Below, one piece after another: positions 52,398 through 61,313 of a stretch of 64,000 bases of DNA. Every line of letters begins with the position of its first letter. Position 1 is the first letter of the stretch. Where the stretch lies: NCBI GenBank assembly GCA_964535315.1, contig CAZHTS010000011.1:17472-81471 (forward strand), given 5' to 3'. Made by a program: the position numbers and the translations under genes. The notes below the pieces were generated by a model. That model saw only the letters and a list, made by a program, of their open reading frames with translations. It searched no databases and was not told the DNA's origin. The stretch comes from CAZHTS01 sp964535315. GTDB lineage: Bacteria; Chloroflexota; Anaerolineae; Anaerolineales; Anaerolineaceae.

Positions 52398-55013
52398 ATG
52401 GCTTCATCTATAGACAAACTTCACAAATTTTTTAAATTAGAGGCAGAACGAGGATATGACAATCGCGCCGTCGTCGGTGGTCTGGATAAAATCTTACCGT
52501 CCTGGGAACGTGAGGCCGTTGAGCAAAAAATTGATCCGGAATTGATTGAGAGTATTCGCGAGGACCTGACCCGCTATCGCGACCTGAGCCCTGAAGACCG
52601 CGCCCAGGTGATCAACGGCCTGCTGGCCCAGATTCCGCCGCTTTCAGCCGGCGCCGGAAACGAAGCCCCCGCCAGAACCAGGGGGGGGCCACGCTCCGGC
52701 CGGCAGCCATCACAACGCACGCCCCCGCCTGCACCGCCGTCCCAGCCGGATACGCCCGCGCCTGAACCGGCTTCAGCCGGCGAAGAACCGGCTGCGCCCG
52801 CCCCCGAATACGAACGACGCCCGGCGCAGCGCGCTGCCCTGCCTTCTTCACGCCCGGAATGGCAGCCCGAGCCGCCCCGCGAACAACGCCCGGCGCGCAC
52901 GCCGCGCTATCCCCCCAACACCCAACAGCCTCAAATCGGGCTGAACGCCCCGTTGACCGTCATTTCGGGCATCGGCGAGCGCCACGCCCAGACGCTCAAA
53001 AGCATGGGGCTGAGCACCCTGGGCGACCTGCTGTACTACTTCCCGCGCCGTTACGACGATTACAGCAAGCTCAAACCGATCAACCGGCTCGAGTACGGCG
53101 ACGAGTTGACCGTCATCGCCACCGTACAGAGCTCCAGCAATCGCTCGCTGCGCGGCGGCCAGACCCAGATGACCGAAGTCGTCGTCAGCGACGGCACCGG
53201 CTTCCTGCGCCTGTCCTGGTTCAACCAGCCCTGGCTGGCCAGCCGCCTGACCACCGGCACCCAGGTGGTGCTGTCGGGTAAGGTCGACATGTACCTGGGC
53301 CGGCTGGTGATGAACAACCCGGAGTGGGAATTGCTCGAACAGGAGCATCTGCACACCAACCGCATCACCCCGGTCTATCCGTTGACGGCGCACGTTACCC
53401 AGCGCTGGCTGCGGCGCATCCTGTTCCAGACGGTCAGTTATTGGGCCGGGCGCGTGCCCGACTTTCTCCCCGAAAGCGTGCGCCAGGCCACCGGCCTGCT
53501 GCCGCTGCCCATCGCCCTGACGCACATCCACTTCCCCGACTCCGAAGAGTCGCTGCACGCTGCCCGCCAGCGCCTGGCCTTCGACGAAATCTTGCTGTTA
53601 CAGTTGGGCGTGCTGCGCCAGAAGCGCGGTTGGGAAGCGCTGCCGGGGCGCATTTTCAGCGTTGCGGACGAATGGCTGCAACAACAACAGGCCCGCCTGC
53701 CCTACACCCTGACCGACGCCCAACAACGCGCCCTGACCGATCTACGCGCCGACCTGGCCTCAGGCCGGCCGATGAACCGCCTGCTCCAGGGGGACGTGGG
53801 GTCGGGCAAAACCGTGGTCGCCGCACTGACGGCCGCCATCGTCGCTCAGGGAGGCGCCCAGGCCGCTTTCATGGCCCCCACCGGCATCCTGGCGGAACAA
53901 CACTATCGCAACCTGACCGGACTGCTGTCTGGCCCCACAGAGCAAACCGAAGCGCTGCTGCGCCCCGAACAGATTTGCCTGCTGACCGGCGATACCCCCG
54001 AGGCCGAACGCCGCCAGATACTCGAAGACCTGGCCAACGGCAACATCAAGATCCTCATCGGCACCCATTCTCTGCTCGAGGACCCGGTCGCCTTCCAACA
54101 ATTGCAACTGGCAGTCATCGACGAGCAACACCGCTTTGGCGTCGCCCAGCGCGCCATCCTGCGTTCCAAAGGCGACAACCCACATCTGCTGGTCATGACC
54201 GCCACCCCCATCCCGCGTTCATTGGCGTTGACGGTGTACGGCGACCTCGACCTGACCGTTATGGATCAGCTCCCCGGTGGACGCCAGCCGATCGAGACCC
54301 ACGTCTTCCACCCACTCGAGCGCGAACGCGCCTACCACCTGTTACGCGCCGAGATCGCCAAAGGTCACCAGGCCTTTATCATCTACCCGCTGGTCGAAAA
54401 GGGTGATCGCGACGAAGGCAAGGCCGCCGTAGACGAACACCAGCGCCTGCAAAGCCAGGTCTTCACCAACCTCAAACTGGGGCTGCTACACGGCCGCATG
54501 AAACCGGAAGAAAAAGACGCCGTGATGGCCCGCTTCCGCGCCGGCGAATACCACGTCCTCGTCTCCACTTCGGTCGTCGAGGTAGGGGTGGACGTGCCCA
54601 ACGCCACACTGATGCTGATTGAGGGCGCCAACCGCTTCGGCCTGGCGCAATTGCACCAGTTCCGCGGGCGCGTCGGCAGAGGTCCCGAGCAGTCGTACTG
54701 CATCCTCATCCCAGAGGATGAAAACAAGCTCGAAAACGAACGTCTGGCAGTGATGGCCGAGACCAACGACGGCTTCGTGTTGGCCGAACGCGACCTCGAA
54801 CAGCGCGGCCCGGGCGACTTTCTGGGTACTCGCCAGGCCGGCTTTGCCGAACTGCGCATGGCCAGCCTGAGCGATGTGCACATGATCGAAAAGGCCCGCC
54901 AACAGGCTCAACAATTATTCAATATCGACCCCGACCTGAGCGACCCCCAGCATCAGGCGCTCGAAAAAATGTTTACCCGTTTCTGGGGAATTGGCAAAGG
55001 AGATATCAGTTAA
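52398..55013 (+). CDS. recG: ATP-dependent DNA helicase RecG
   Basis: An 871-residue helicase, about 180 residues longer than usual because of an N-terminal extension: a helical part (1-75) and a Pro/Ala/Glu-rich disordered stretch (80-175). The wedge/OB domain follows, then motor motifs: Walker A GDVGSGKT, DEQHRFGV (motif II), TATPIPRSLA (III), VVEVGVDVPNA and the QFRGRVGRG block (VI). RecG remodels stalled replication forks. It is followed two bases later by coaD. Confidence 0.95.
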   Translation: MASSIDKLHKFFKLEAERGYDNRAVVGGLDKILPSWEREAVEQKIDPELIESIREDLTRYRDLSPEDRAQVINGLLAQIPPLSAGAGNEAPARTRGGPRSGRQPSQRTPPPAPPSQPDTPAPEPASAGEEPAAPAPEYERRPAQRAALPSSRPEWQPEPPREQRPARTPRYPPNTQQPQIGLNAPLTVISGIGERHAQTLKSMGLSTLGDLLYYFPRRYDDYSKLKPINRLEYGDELTVIATVQSSSNRSLRGGQTQMTEVVVSDGTGFLRLSWFNQPWLASRLTTGTQVVLSGKVDMYLGRLVMNNPEWELLEQEHLHTNRITPVYPLTAHVTQRWLRRILFQTVSYWAGRVPDFLPESVRQATGLLPLPIALTHIHFPDSEESLHAARQRLAFDEILLLQLGVLRQKRGWEALPGRIFSVADEWLQQQQARLPYTLTDAQQRALTDLRADLASGRPMNRLLQGDVGSGKTVVAALTAAIVAQGGAQAAFMAPTGILAEQHYRNLTGLLSGPTEQTEALLRPEQICLLTGDTPEAERRQILEDLANGNIKILIGTHSLLEDPVAFQQLQLAVIDEQHRFGVAQRAILRSKGDNPHLLVMTATPIPRSLALTVYGDLDLTVMDQLPGGRQPIETHVFHPLERERAYHLLRAEIAKGHQAFIIYPLVEKGDRDEGKAAVDEHQRLQSQVFTNLKLGLLHGRMKPEEKDAVMARFRAGEYHVLVSTSVVEVGVDVPNATLMLIEGANRFGLAQLHQFRGRVGRGPEQSYCILIPEDENKLENERLAVMAETNDGFVLAERDLEQRGPGDFLGTRQAGFAELRMASLSDVHMIEKARQQAQQLFNIDPDLSDPQHQALEKMFTRFWGIGKGDIS

Positions 55014-55015
55014 TC

Positions 55016-55540
55016 ATGGTACGCGCAGTGTTTCCCGGCACGTTTGATCCCATTCATTACGGGCACATCGACATCGCCCGGCGTGCCGCCCGTCTGTTTG
55101 ATGAAGTGGTCGTGGCCGTATACGACCGGCCGATCAAGAATTTACTTTTTTCACCCCAGGAACGACTGGAGATGGTGCGGGGCTCGTTTGAAAATGACCC
55201 CAAGATTCGCGTCACCGGCTACAGCGGGCTGACGATCCAGTTTTGCCGCAGTATCAACGCTCAGGTCATCGTTCGTGGGCTGCGCGTATTCTCGGATTTC
55301 GAACACGAGTTTCGCATGGCGCTGGCCAACCACCGCCTGGCGCCGGACGTAGAAGTCATCGCCCTGATCACCAATGAGGAGCACACCTTCCTGTCTTCGA
55401 CCACGGTACGCGAAATTGCCTCGTTGGGCGGAGACATCAGCAGTATGGTCACGCCCCCGGTCTACAAGGCCATTCAGGCGCGCTTCAAGGAACTGGGCGA
55501 GGGTCAGCAGTTGGTGCAACTGACCTCGTTGCGTGATTAG
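55016..55540 (+). CDS. coaD: phosphopantetheine adenylyltransferase
   Basis: A 174-residue nucleotidyltransferase for the penultimate step of coenzyme A synthesis. The HxGH motif is HYGH (14-17) in PGTFDPIHYGH. The SGLTIQFC and RGLRVFSDFEHEF blocks bind substrate, and SSTTVREIA matches the C-terminal ATP motif. Its two-base spacing from recG indicates one transcript. Confidence 0.95.
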   Translation: MVRAVFPGTFDPIHYGHIDIARRAARLFDEVVVAVYDRPIKNLLFSPQERLEMVRGSFENDPKIRVTGYSGLTIQFCRSINAQVIVRGLRVFSDFEHEFRMALANHRLAPDVEVIALITNEEHTFLSSTTVREIASLGGDISSMVTPPVYKAIQARFKELGEGQQLVQLTSLRD

Positions 55541-55601
55541 GGGGCCCACACTGGCCCGAACCTTGCAACCGTAGAGTGAGCCAATTCGTGCGGAGGATGG
55601 T

Positions 55602-56066
55602 ATGGACATTTTACATCTCGTAGATCGCCTGGAAGAACTGTTCAACGAAAGCAGGCCCATCTGGTTCACCCACAATGTATTGGTGAACGAAGATCGTATG
55701 CTCGATCTGATCGACCAGATGCGCGTCTCCATCCCGGAAGAAATCAAAAAGGCGCAGCAGTTGCTCGTGCAGCGCGATCGCATCCTGGCGCAGGCCCAGG
55801 AAGAAGCCAACCGCACACTGGCGCTTGCCCGCGAAAAGAGCGAGCAGATCGTTGAACGCGACGCCATCGTCCAGGCGGCCAACGTCCGCGCCGAGCAGAT
55901 TGTGGCCCAGGCGCGCGCCGAAAGCGACGCCACCAAGCGCGAGGCCGACGAATACGTGCTGGAAACGTTGACCCACCTGGAAATGGAAATGGAACGTTCC
56001 CTGGCCCAGGTACGCAACGGCGTGCGCGCCCTGCAAAGCGAAAAGCAAGGCGCCCGCCCGAGCTAG
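55602..56066 (+). CDS. SepIVA/DivIVA-like coiled-coil protein
   Basis: A 154-residue protein. The first 55 residues (LHLVDRLEELFNESR, RMLDLIDQMRVSIPEEIKKA) resemble the N-terminus of actinobacterial SepIVA, a septation factor of the DivIVA family. The rest is a long heptad coiled coil rich in Ala, Arg and Glu. It probably assembles into filaments or membrane-associated oligomers in division or growth. The family assignment is from memory of the sequence pattern. GGAGG precedes the ATG. Confidence 0.75.
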   Translation: MDILHLVDRLEELFNESRPIWFTHNVLVNEDRMLDLIDQMRVSIPEEIKKAQQLLVQRDRILAQAQEEANRTLALAREKSEQIVERDAIVQAANVRAEQIVAQARAESDATKREADEYVLETLTHLEMEMERSLAQVRNGVRALQSEKQGARPS

Positions 56067-56089
56067 TGTTGCGCCCGTTCAAAAAAAAT

Positions 56090-56130
56090 ATCGCGGGGCC
56101 AGATGGTGGATAACCATCCGGCTCCGCGAT
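56090..56130 (-). terminator. lon terminator
   Basis: ATCGCGGAGCC and GGCCCCGCGAT (minus strand) pair over 11 bp with one wobble, with an inner GGATGGT/ACCATC helix. On the minus strand an 8-base T-run follows, so it terminates lon; on the plus strand it also follows the SepIVA-like gene. Confidence 0.85.
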
Positions 56131-56156
56131 GTGCTTTAAACTCAGTTGGCTGCGTT

Positions 56157-58652
56157 CTACGCCGCCGCCTCGCCCTCTGAGGCATTCTCGGCGTTCTTCT
56201 TTTCGCTGCGTTTGCGCCGCGCCGGTTTTTGCGTCGGGGCATGCAGCGCCACCTCTAACACCTGATCCATGTGCGTGACCGGTACGATGCGCAAATCGGT
56301 GCGCACCTTCTTGGGCACGTCCACCAGGTCCTTCATGTTACGTTCGGGCAGGATGATGGTCTTCAAGCCGGAACGATGCACCGCCAGCACCTTTTCGCGC
56401 ACCCCACCCACCGGCAGCACCCGCCCGCGCAGGGTGATCTCGCCCGTCATGCCCACGTCCTTAAACACCTGGCGCTCGGTAAAGGCCGAAATCAGAGCGG
56501 TGGCAATGGTGATGCCGGCGCTCGGCCCATCCTTGGGAATGGCGCCCTCGGGGATGTGGATGTGGATATCCAGGTGTTCGAAATCTTCCGGATCGATCTC
56601 CAACTGGCGGCAGCGCGACTTGAGATACGAGAGCGCCGCCTGGGCCGACTCTTGCATCACCTCGCCGATCTGGCCGGTAATCTGCAAACCGCCCTTGCCC
56701 TCCAGGATCAATACCTCCACCGGCATGATCTCGCCGCCGTTCTCCGTCCAGGCCACGGCCGTGGCGACCCCCACCTCGTCCTGACGCTCGGCTTCGGTCA
56801 GGAAGAACTGGGGCGGTCCGAGGAAACGCTCCACCGCCGTGATCCCCAAACGGGTGGGGAAGCGGCGCTTCTCGGACTTCATCCGCGCCACCTTGCGGCA
56901 CATCCGCCCGATCTCGCGTTCCAGGTTGCGCACCCCGGCCTCGTAGGTGTATTCGCGCACGATGCGGCGCACGGCGGCATCCTGGAAGACCACCTCGCTT
57001 TCTTCCAGCCCGCTCTCATCAAACTGGCGCGGGATCAAGAAGCGCCGGGCAATCTCGAGCTTTTCTTCCTCGATGTAGCCGGGGAATTCGATCACCTCCA
57101 TGCGATCCAGCAGCGCCGGCGGGATGGAACCCATCGAATTGGCAGTGGTGATGAACATCACCTTGGAGAGATCGTAGGCCAGTTCGAGATAATGATCCGA
57201 GAAGGCAAAATTCTGCTCGGGATCGAGCACCTCGAGCAGCGCCGCCGCCGGGTCGCCGCGGAAATCGGCCCCCAGCTTATCGATCTCGTCCAGCATGAAG
57301 AGCGGGTTGAGCGTCCCCGCCCGGCGCATGGTCTGCAAGACACGCCCCGGCAGGGCGCCGATGTAGGTGCGGCGGTGACCGCGGATCTCGGCCTCGTCGC
57401 GCACCCCGCCCAGCGAGACACGCACGAACTTGCGCCCCAACGCCTCAGCGATGGAACGTCCCAGCGAGGTTTTGCCGGTGCCGGGCGGCCCGACAAAACA
57501 CAGGATCGGCTGGCGCATCCGCTTGGGTTTCAGGCTGCGCACGGCGATATATTCCAGGATGCGATCTTTGGCCCGCCCCAGGCCGTAATGGTACTGATCC
57601 AGGATCTGCGCCGCGTGGCGCACGTCCAGGTTATCTTCGGTCTCCTCGGCCCACGGCAGATCCAGGATCCAGTCCAGATAGGTGCGGATGATGCCCACCT
57701 CGGGGGCCATGGCCGGCATCTGCGAGAGCCGTTCGACCTCTTTGAAGGCCTGCTTGCGCGCCTCCTCGGGGATCTTGGCCGCCTCGACCCGCTTGCGCAG
57801 TTCGTCGATCTCGCGCAGCCAGATGTCGCCCTCGCCCAGTTCGGTCTGGATGGCCTTCATCTGCTCGCGCAGATAGAACTCGCGCTGGCTGCGATCCACC
57901 TCGCTCTGCACGCGGTTCTGGATCTCATCCTCCAGTTGCAGCACGTCCAGTTCCTGCGCCAGCAGCCAGTTGACGCGCTTCAAACGCTCGTGCGGGTCGG
58001 GCAGCATCAGCAGCGTCTGCCGCTCTTTGAACGGCAGCGAAATGGCCGTAGCCACCATATCGGCCAGCCAGCCCGGCTCGGCGATGTTGAGCGAGAACAG
58101 GTGCGCCTCATCCGGCAGGCTGCGATCGAGCTGGACGCAGCGCTCGAACAGATCGCGCGCCGTGCGCATCAGCGCATCGGTGGAACGATCGACCTCGACC
58201 GGCTCCTCGATCGGGCGCACCCGCGCCCGGTAATACGGCTCCACCTGGGTAAACTCCACCAGCTGCACCCGTCGCCGGCCCTGCACCAGCGCAGAATTGT
58301 TGCCGTCCGGCATGTTCAGCAGACGGCCAACCGCCATCTCCACCCCGATCGGCAAGAAATCTTCTGGCTGCGGCTCGTCCACTTCAGAATCACGCTGCAC
58401 CAGCCCAACCATCGTCTGATAGTTGTACTGCGCCTCCTGGATCGCCAGCAGGTTGGGGCCCGGAACGACGAACACCGGCGAAACCATGCGCGGCAGTAAA
58501 ACCATATCGCGCAGGATCATCACCGGGCATTCGATCAGACCGTCCCCATCCGGCTCGGCATTCGGGATGCGGTACAGTTCTTCGGTGCGCTGATGTATTC
58601 CGGCGGAAAAATCCTCCGGCCCCTCGGGTCTTTGCGACCAATCATCTTTCAT
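56157..58652 (-). CDS. lon: ATP-dependent protease Lon
   Basis: An 831-residue Lon: N-terminal substrate-binding domain (about 40-245), AAA+ domain with Walker A GPPGTGKTS and a Walker B region with LFMLDEIDK, and a protease domain with the Ser711-Lys754 dyad (Ser in KDGPSAGIT, Lys in GVREKVLAV, 43 residues apart as in E. coli). It degrades misfolded and regulatory proteins. The C-terminal 25 residues are basic and low-complexity. Start has GAGAGGG upstream. Not HspR- or CIRCE-linked as far as the sequence shows. Confidence 0.96.
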   Translation of the reverse strand: MKDDWSQRPEGPEDFSAGIHQRTEELYRIPNAEPDGDGLIECPVMILRDMVLLPRMVSPVFVVPGPNLLAIQEAQYNYQTMVGLVQRDSEVDEPQPEDFLPIGVEMAVGRLLNMPDGNNSALVQGRRRVQLVEFTQVEPYYRARVRPIEEPVEVDRSTDALMRTARDLFERCVQLDRSLPDEAHLFSLNIAEPGWLADMVATAISLPFKERQTLLMLPDPHERLKRVNWLLAQELDVLQLEDEIQNRVQSEVDRSQREFYLREQMKAIQTELGEGDIWLREIDELRKRVEAAKIPEEARKQAFKEVERLSQMPAMAPEVGIIRTYLDWILDLPWAEETEDNLDVRHAAQILDQYHYGLGRAKDRILEYIAVRSLKPKRMRQPILCFVGPPGTGKTSLGRSIAEALGRKFVRVSLGGVRDEAEIRGHRRTYIGALPGRVLQTMRRAGTLNPLFMLDEIDKLGADFRGDPAAALLEVLDPEQNFAFSDHYLELAYDLSKVMFITTANSMGSIPPALLDRMEVIEFPGYIEEEKLEIARRFLIPRQFDESGLEESEVVFQDAAVRRIVREYTYEAGVRNLEREIGRMCRKVARMKSEKRRFPTRLGITAVERFLGPPQFFLTEAERQDEVGVATAVAWTENGGEIMPVEVLILEGKGGLQITGQIGEVMQESAQAALSYLKSRCRQLEIDPEDFEHLDIHIHIPEGAIPKDGPSAGITIATALISAFTERQVFKDVGMTGEITLRGRVLPVGGVREKVLAVHRSGLKTIILPERNMKDLVDVPKKVRTDLRIVPVTHMDQVLEVALHAPTQKPARRKRSEKKNAENASEGEAAA

Positions 58653-58686
58653 AATAACAATCCCTCTCCAACAGCCAGTATGTTCA

Positions 58687-60090
58687 TTATACGCTTATCG
58701 GCGAAAATAACTGCACCGGGTTAACCGACTTTAACCAACAAGAACGCGCCGCGGCCGCCACAAACAGGCTGCCGGTCACCACCACCGCCGCCTCCTGGCC
58801 CGCCAGGGCCAGGGCGCGCCCCAGGGCCTGTTCGAGGGGCAGAATGGCCTGCGCCTCGCGGCCATTCTGCCGCGCCATTTCGGCCAGCGCACCGGCGTTC
58901 ATCGCCCGCGGGTGCACCGATTGGGTGGCGATCAACAACCGGGCGCGCGGCAGCAATTCGGCAAACATGCCTTCAATATCCTTGTCCTCCGAGGCGCCAA
59001 ACACCAGGATGACCGGCCGGCCGGGCAGGTAATCATCCAGCGCCAGGCGTAGTTTGAGCGCCGAATCGCGGTTATGCGCCGAGTCGACGATCAACAGCGG
59101 GTTGCGGTGTAAGACTTCAAACCGGCCGTTCCACACCACGCCGGCAAAACCTTTCTGAATATCCTCCTCGCTCAGACGCAAACCGGCCTGGCGCGCCGTT
59201 TGCAGCGCGGCGTAAGCTGTGGCGGCGTTTTCGACCTGGTGCGCTCCCAGCAAAGGGATGTTCAGACGCAGCGGCTGCCACGGCTGGCGCCCGCCCGAAT
59301 CGATGCACGCCTGCATGTGCTCCCGCTCCTCCGCCGCCCACACCTGAAACGACTGCCCGTCCAGCGTATGCGCCAGCGGCGCATATCCGTACTCGCGCCC
59401 GACCTGCACCAGCGGCGATTGGCGTTCGGTCGCCACCCGCTCGAGCACCTGGCGCGCCTCTTCCTTCTGCGGGGCAATCACCACCGGGCGTCCCGGCTTG
59501 ATGATCCCGGCCTTCTCGCCGGCAATCTGCGCCAGTGTGTCGCCCAGCACGTTCATGTGATCGTAGGAAAGCGAGGTGATGACCGCGACCAGCGGATCGA
59601 CCACGTTGGTGGCGTCCAGGCGCCCGCCCAGCCCCACTTCGATAACCGCCACGTCTACCTGCTGGCGGGCAAAATACAGAAAACCCAGGGCGGTGGTCAG
59701 TTCAAAGGTGGTCAGGCGCGGGATGGCCTCGATGTGCGGCTTGAGCTCCTCGACCAGCGCCACCAGCTGTTCGTGGGTGATGGGCTGGCGGCTGACCTGC
59801 ACCCGCTCGGCGTAATCCTGCAGATGGGGCGAGGTGTAAAAACCAACCCGCTGGCCGGCGGCGCGCAGCCCGCTCTCGATCAACGCCGAGACCGAGCCCT
59901 TGCCCTTGGTGCCCGCCACATGTACGACCGGATACTGGCGGTGCGGGTTGCCCAGACGCTGCATGAGCGCGTGCATCCGCCCCAGATCAAATTTTTCCGG
60001 CAGGTTCCGTAAATTGCGGGTTAGACTATAATCCACAAAACGGTACAGATAATCCAGCGCATCCTGGTAAGCTACATCAATATCGGCCAT
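58687..60090 (-). CDS. folC: folylpolyglutamate synthase / dihydrofolate synthase
   Basis: A 467-residue Mur-ligase-fold enzyme that adds glutamate to dihydropteroate or folates. Motifs: ATP-binding VAGTKGKGSVSAL, YTSPHLQDYAERV, and EVGLGGRLDATNVV. Length is normal to slightly long. The ATG at 60090 (MADIDVAYQ) was preferred to one 27 nt upstream because the extra residues are not family-like. It is 34 nt upstream of lon in the same direction and may be cotranscribed. Confidence 0.94.
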   Translation of the reverse strand: MADIDVAYQDALDYLYRFVDYSLTRNLRNLPEKFDLGRMHALMQRLGNPHRQYPVVHVAGTKGKGSVSALIESGLRAAGQRVGFYTSPHLQDYAERVQVSRQPITHEQLVALVEELKPHIEAIPRLTTFELTTALGFLYFARQQVDVAVIEVGLGGRLDATNVVDPLVAVITSLSYDHMNVLGDTLAQIAGEKAGIIKPGRPVVIAPQKEEARQVLERVATERQSPLVQVGREYGYAPLAHTLDGQSFQVWAAEEREHMQACIDSGGRQPWQPLRLNIPLLGAHQVENAATAYAALQTARQAGLRLSEEDIQKGFAGVVWNGRFEVLHRNPLLIVDSAHNRDSALKLRLALDDYLPGRPVILVFGASEDKDIEGMFAELLPRARLLIATQSVHPRAMNAGALAEMARQNGREAQAILPLEQALGRALALAGQEAAVVVTGSLFVAAAARSCWLKSVNPVQLFSPISV

Positions 60091-60174
60091 ACGTTTCAAC
60101 CCGCAAAGAGATTTCATCTATCGAAATAAAGATTTTACCCGCCGCCAACGCTTTGCGCAAGAGTAATACAAGAG

Positions 60175-60203
60175 TTGACGGAAGTCCCCACATCGGTTAC
60201 ATT
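60175..60203 (+). promoter_or_regulatory. promoter of the DUF503-SDR-radical SAM operon
   Basis: -35 TTGACG (60175-60180), 17-bp spacer and -10 TACATT (60198-60203). Transcription would start about 12 nt before the DUF503 ATG, which has no clear ribosome-binding site. Confidence 0.6.
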
Positions 60204-60221
60204 TAACCCCGGATAAACACC

Positions 60222-60506
60222 ATGCCGGTTGGACTACTGACCCTCACCCTGCACCTGCCCGGTTGCACCTCCTTAAAAGAAAAACGAGGGCGCATCCGCC
60301 CGATTCTGGCGCGGCTGCACCGCCAGTTTAACGTCTCGGCGGCCGAAGTCGACGCCCTGGACAGGTGGCAGCACGCCGTGCTGGCCTGCGCCGTGGTGAG
60401 CAACGACGCCATCCACAACCAGCGCGTCCTGCAAGAGGTTGTCACCTTGATCGAACAGACCTGGCCGGACGCACCCATTCTCGAACAACACATCGCAAGC
60501 CTGTAA
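60222..60506 (+). CDS. DUF503 (YlxP-like) protein
   Basis: A 94-residue protein of the DUF503/YlxP family: CTSLKEKRGRIRPILARLHRQF in part (SLKEKRGRI, RPILARL) and the central AEVDALDRWQHAVLACAVVS. Function is poorly defined; in other bacteria it lies near ribosome-assembly genes. It starts a compact four-gene cluster. Confidence 0.88.
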   Translation: MPVGLLTLTLHLPGCTSLKEKRGRIRPILARLHRQFNVSAAEVDALDRWQHAVLACAVVSNDAIHNQRVLQEVVTLIEQTWPDAPILEQHIASL

Positions 60507-60518
60507 AAAGGAGCAGCT

Positions 60519-61310
60519 ATGGATTTGCAGTTAAAAGGAAAAATCGCCCTGGTCACCGGCGCCAGCCGCGGCCTGGGCTTTGCCGTCGCCCGTCTTTTAT
60601 CCCAGGAAGGCGCCCTGGTGGCGATCAACAGCCGCACGAGCGAGAAAGTCCAGGAGGCCGCCCACCGCATCACCCAGGAAACCGGCGGGCCGGTGCTGGC
60701 CCTGCCCGGCGACGTGTGCGAGGCGATGATCCCCGAGCGGCTGGTGCAGCAAACCAGCCGCGAATACGGCGGGCTGGATCTGCTGGTGACCAACGCCGGC
60801 GGGCCGCCCTCCGGCCCCTTTGAGAGCTTTGACGACAGCGCCTGGCAGAAGGCGGTGGACATGGCCCTGCTGAGCCACGTGCGCCTGATCCGCGCCGCCC
60901 TGCCCCTGCTGCAACAATCGGCGGCCGCCAGCGTGCTGACCGTCACCTCGTACTCGGTCAAACAACCCATCCCCAACCTGGTGCTCTCCAACAGCGTGCG
61001 CGCCGCCACGGTCGGGCTGACCAAATCGCTGGCGCTCGAACTGGGCGACAAGGGCATCCGCTTCAACTCGATCCTGCCGGGCTGGACCGAGACCGAGCGC
61101 GTCTACGACCTGATGCGCTTCCGGGCGCAAACCGGCGGCACGACCATCGAAGAAGAGATCCGTAAGCAGGCCCGCGAAAGCCCGCTGGGACGCATGGCCC
61201 GCCCGGAAGAATTCGCCAACGCGGCCGTCTTCCTGCTCTCGCCGGCTGCATCGTACATTACCGGCGTGATGCTGCCGGTGGATGGTGGTATGTACAAAGG
61301 AACGTTGTAA
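60519..61310 (+). CDS. atypical short-chain dehydrogenase/reductase
   Basis: A 263-residue SDR with the Rossmann motif GASRGLGFAVA and VTNAGGPP. The catalytic Ser block is VTSYSVKQPIPN, but the place of the Tyr-x-x-x-Lys pair reads LSNSVRAA, so the usual Tyr and Lys are absent. This matches a recognised beta-ketoacyl-ACP-reductase-like subgroup lacking the normal tetrad. Function is unclear: a reductase with a different acid, or a nucleotide-binding protein. AAGGAG precedes the ATG, and the radical SAM gene follows within 4 nt. Confidence 0.85.
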   Translation: MDLQLKGKIALVTGASRGLGFAVARLLSQEGALVAINSRTSEKVQEAAHRITQETGGPVLALPGDVCEAMIPERLVQQTSREYGGLDLLVTNAGGPPSGPFESFDDSAWQKAVDMALLSHVRLIRAALPLLQQSAAASVLTVTSYSVKQPIPNLVLSNSVRAATVGLTKSLALELGDKGIRFNSILPGWTETERVYDLMRFRAQTGGTTIEEEIRKQARESPLGRMARPEEFANAAVFLLSPAASYITGVMLPVDGGMYKGTL

Positions 61311-61313
61311 TTC

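Noticed and set aside
56271..58499. 742-codon open frame on the strand opposite lon
   Set aside because: It is a shadow of the GC-rich lon gene: compositionally biased (His, Leu, Gln, Arg), no domain, no ribosome-binding site, while lon has all catalytic residues.
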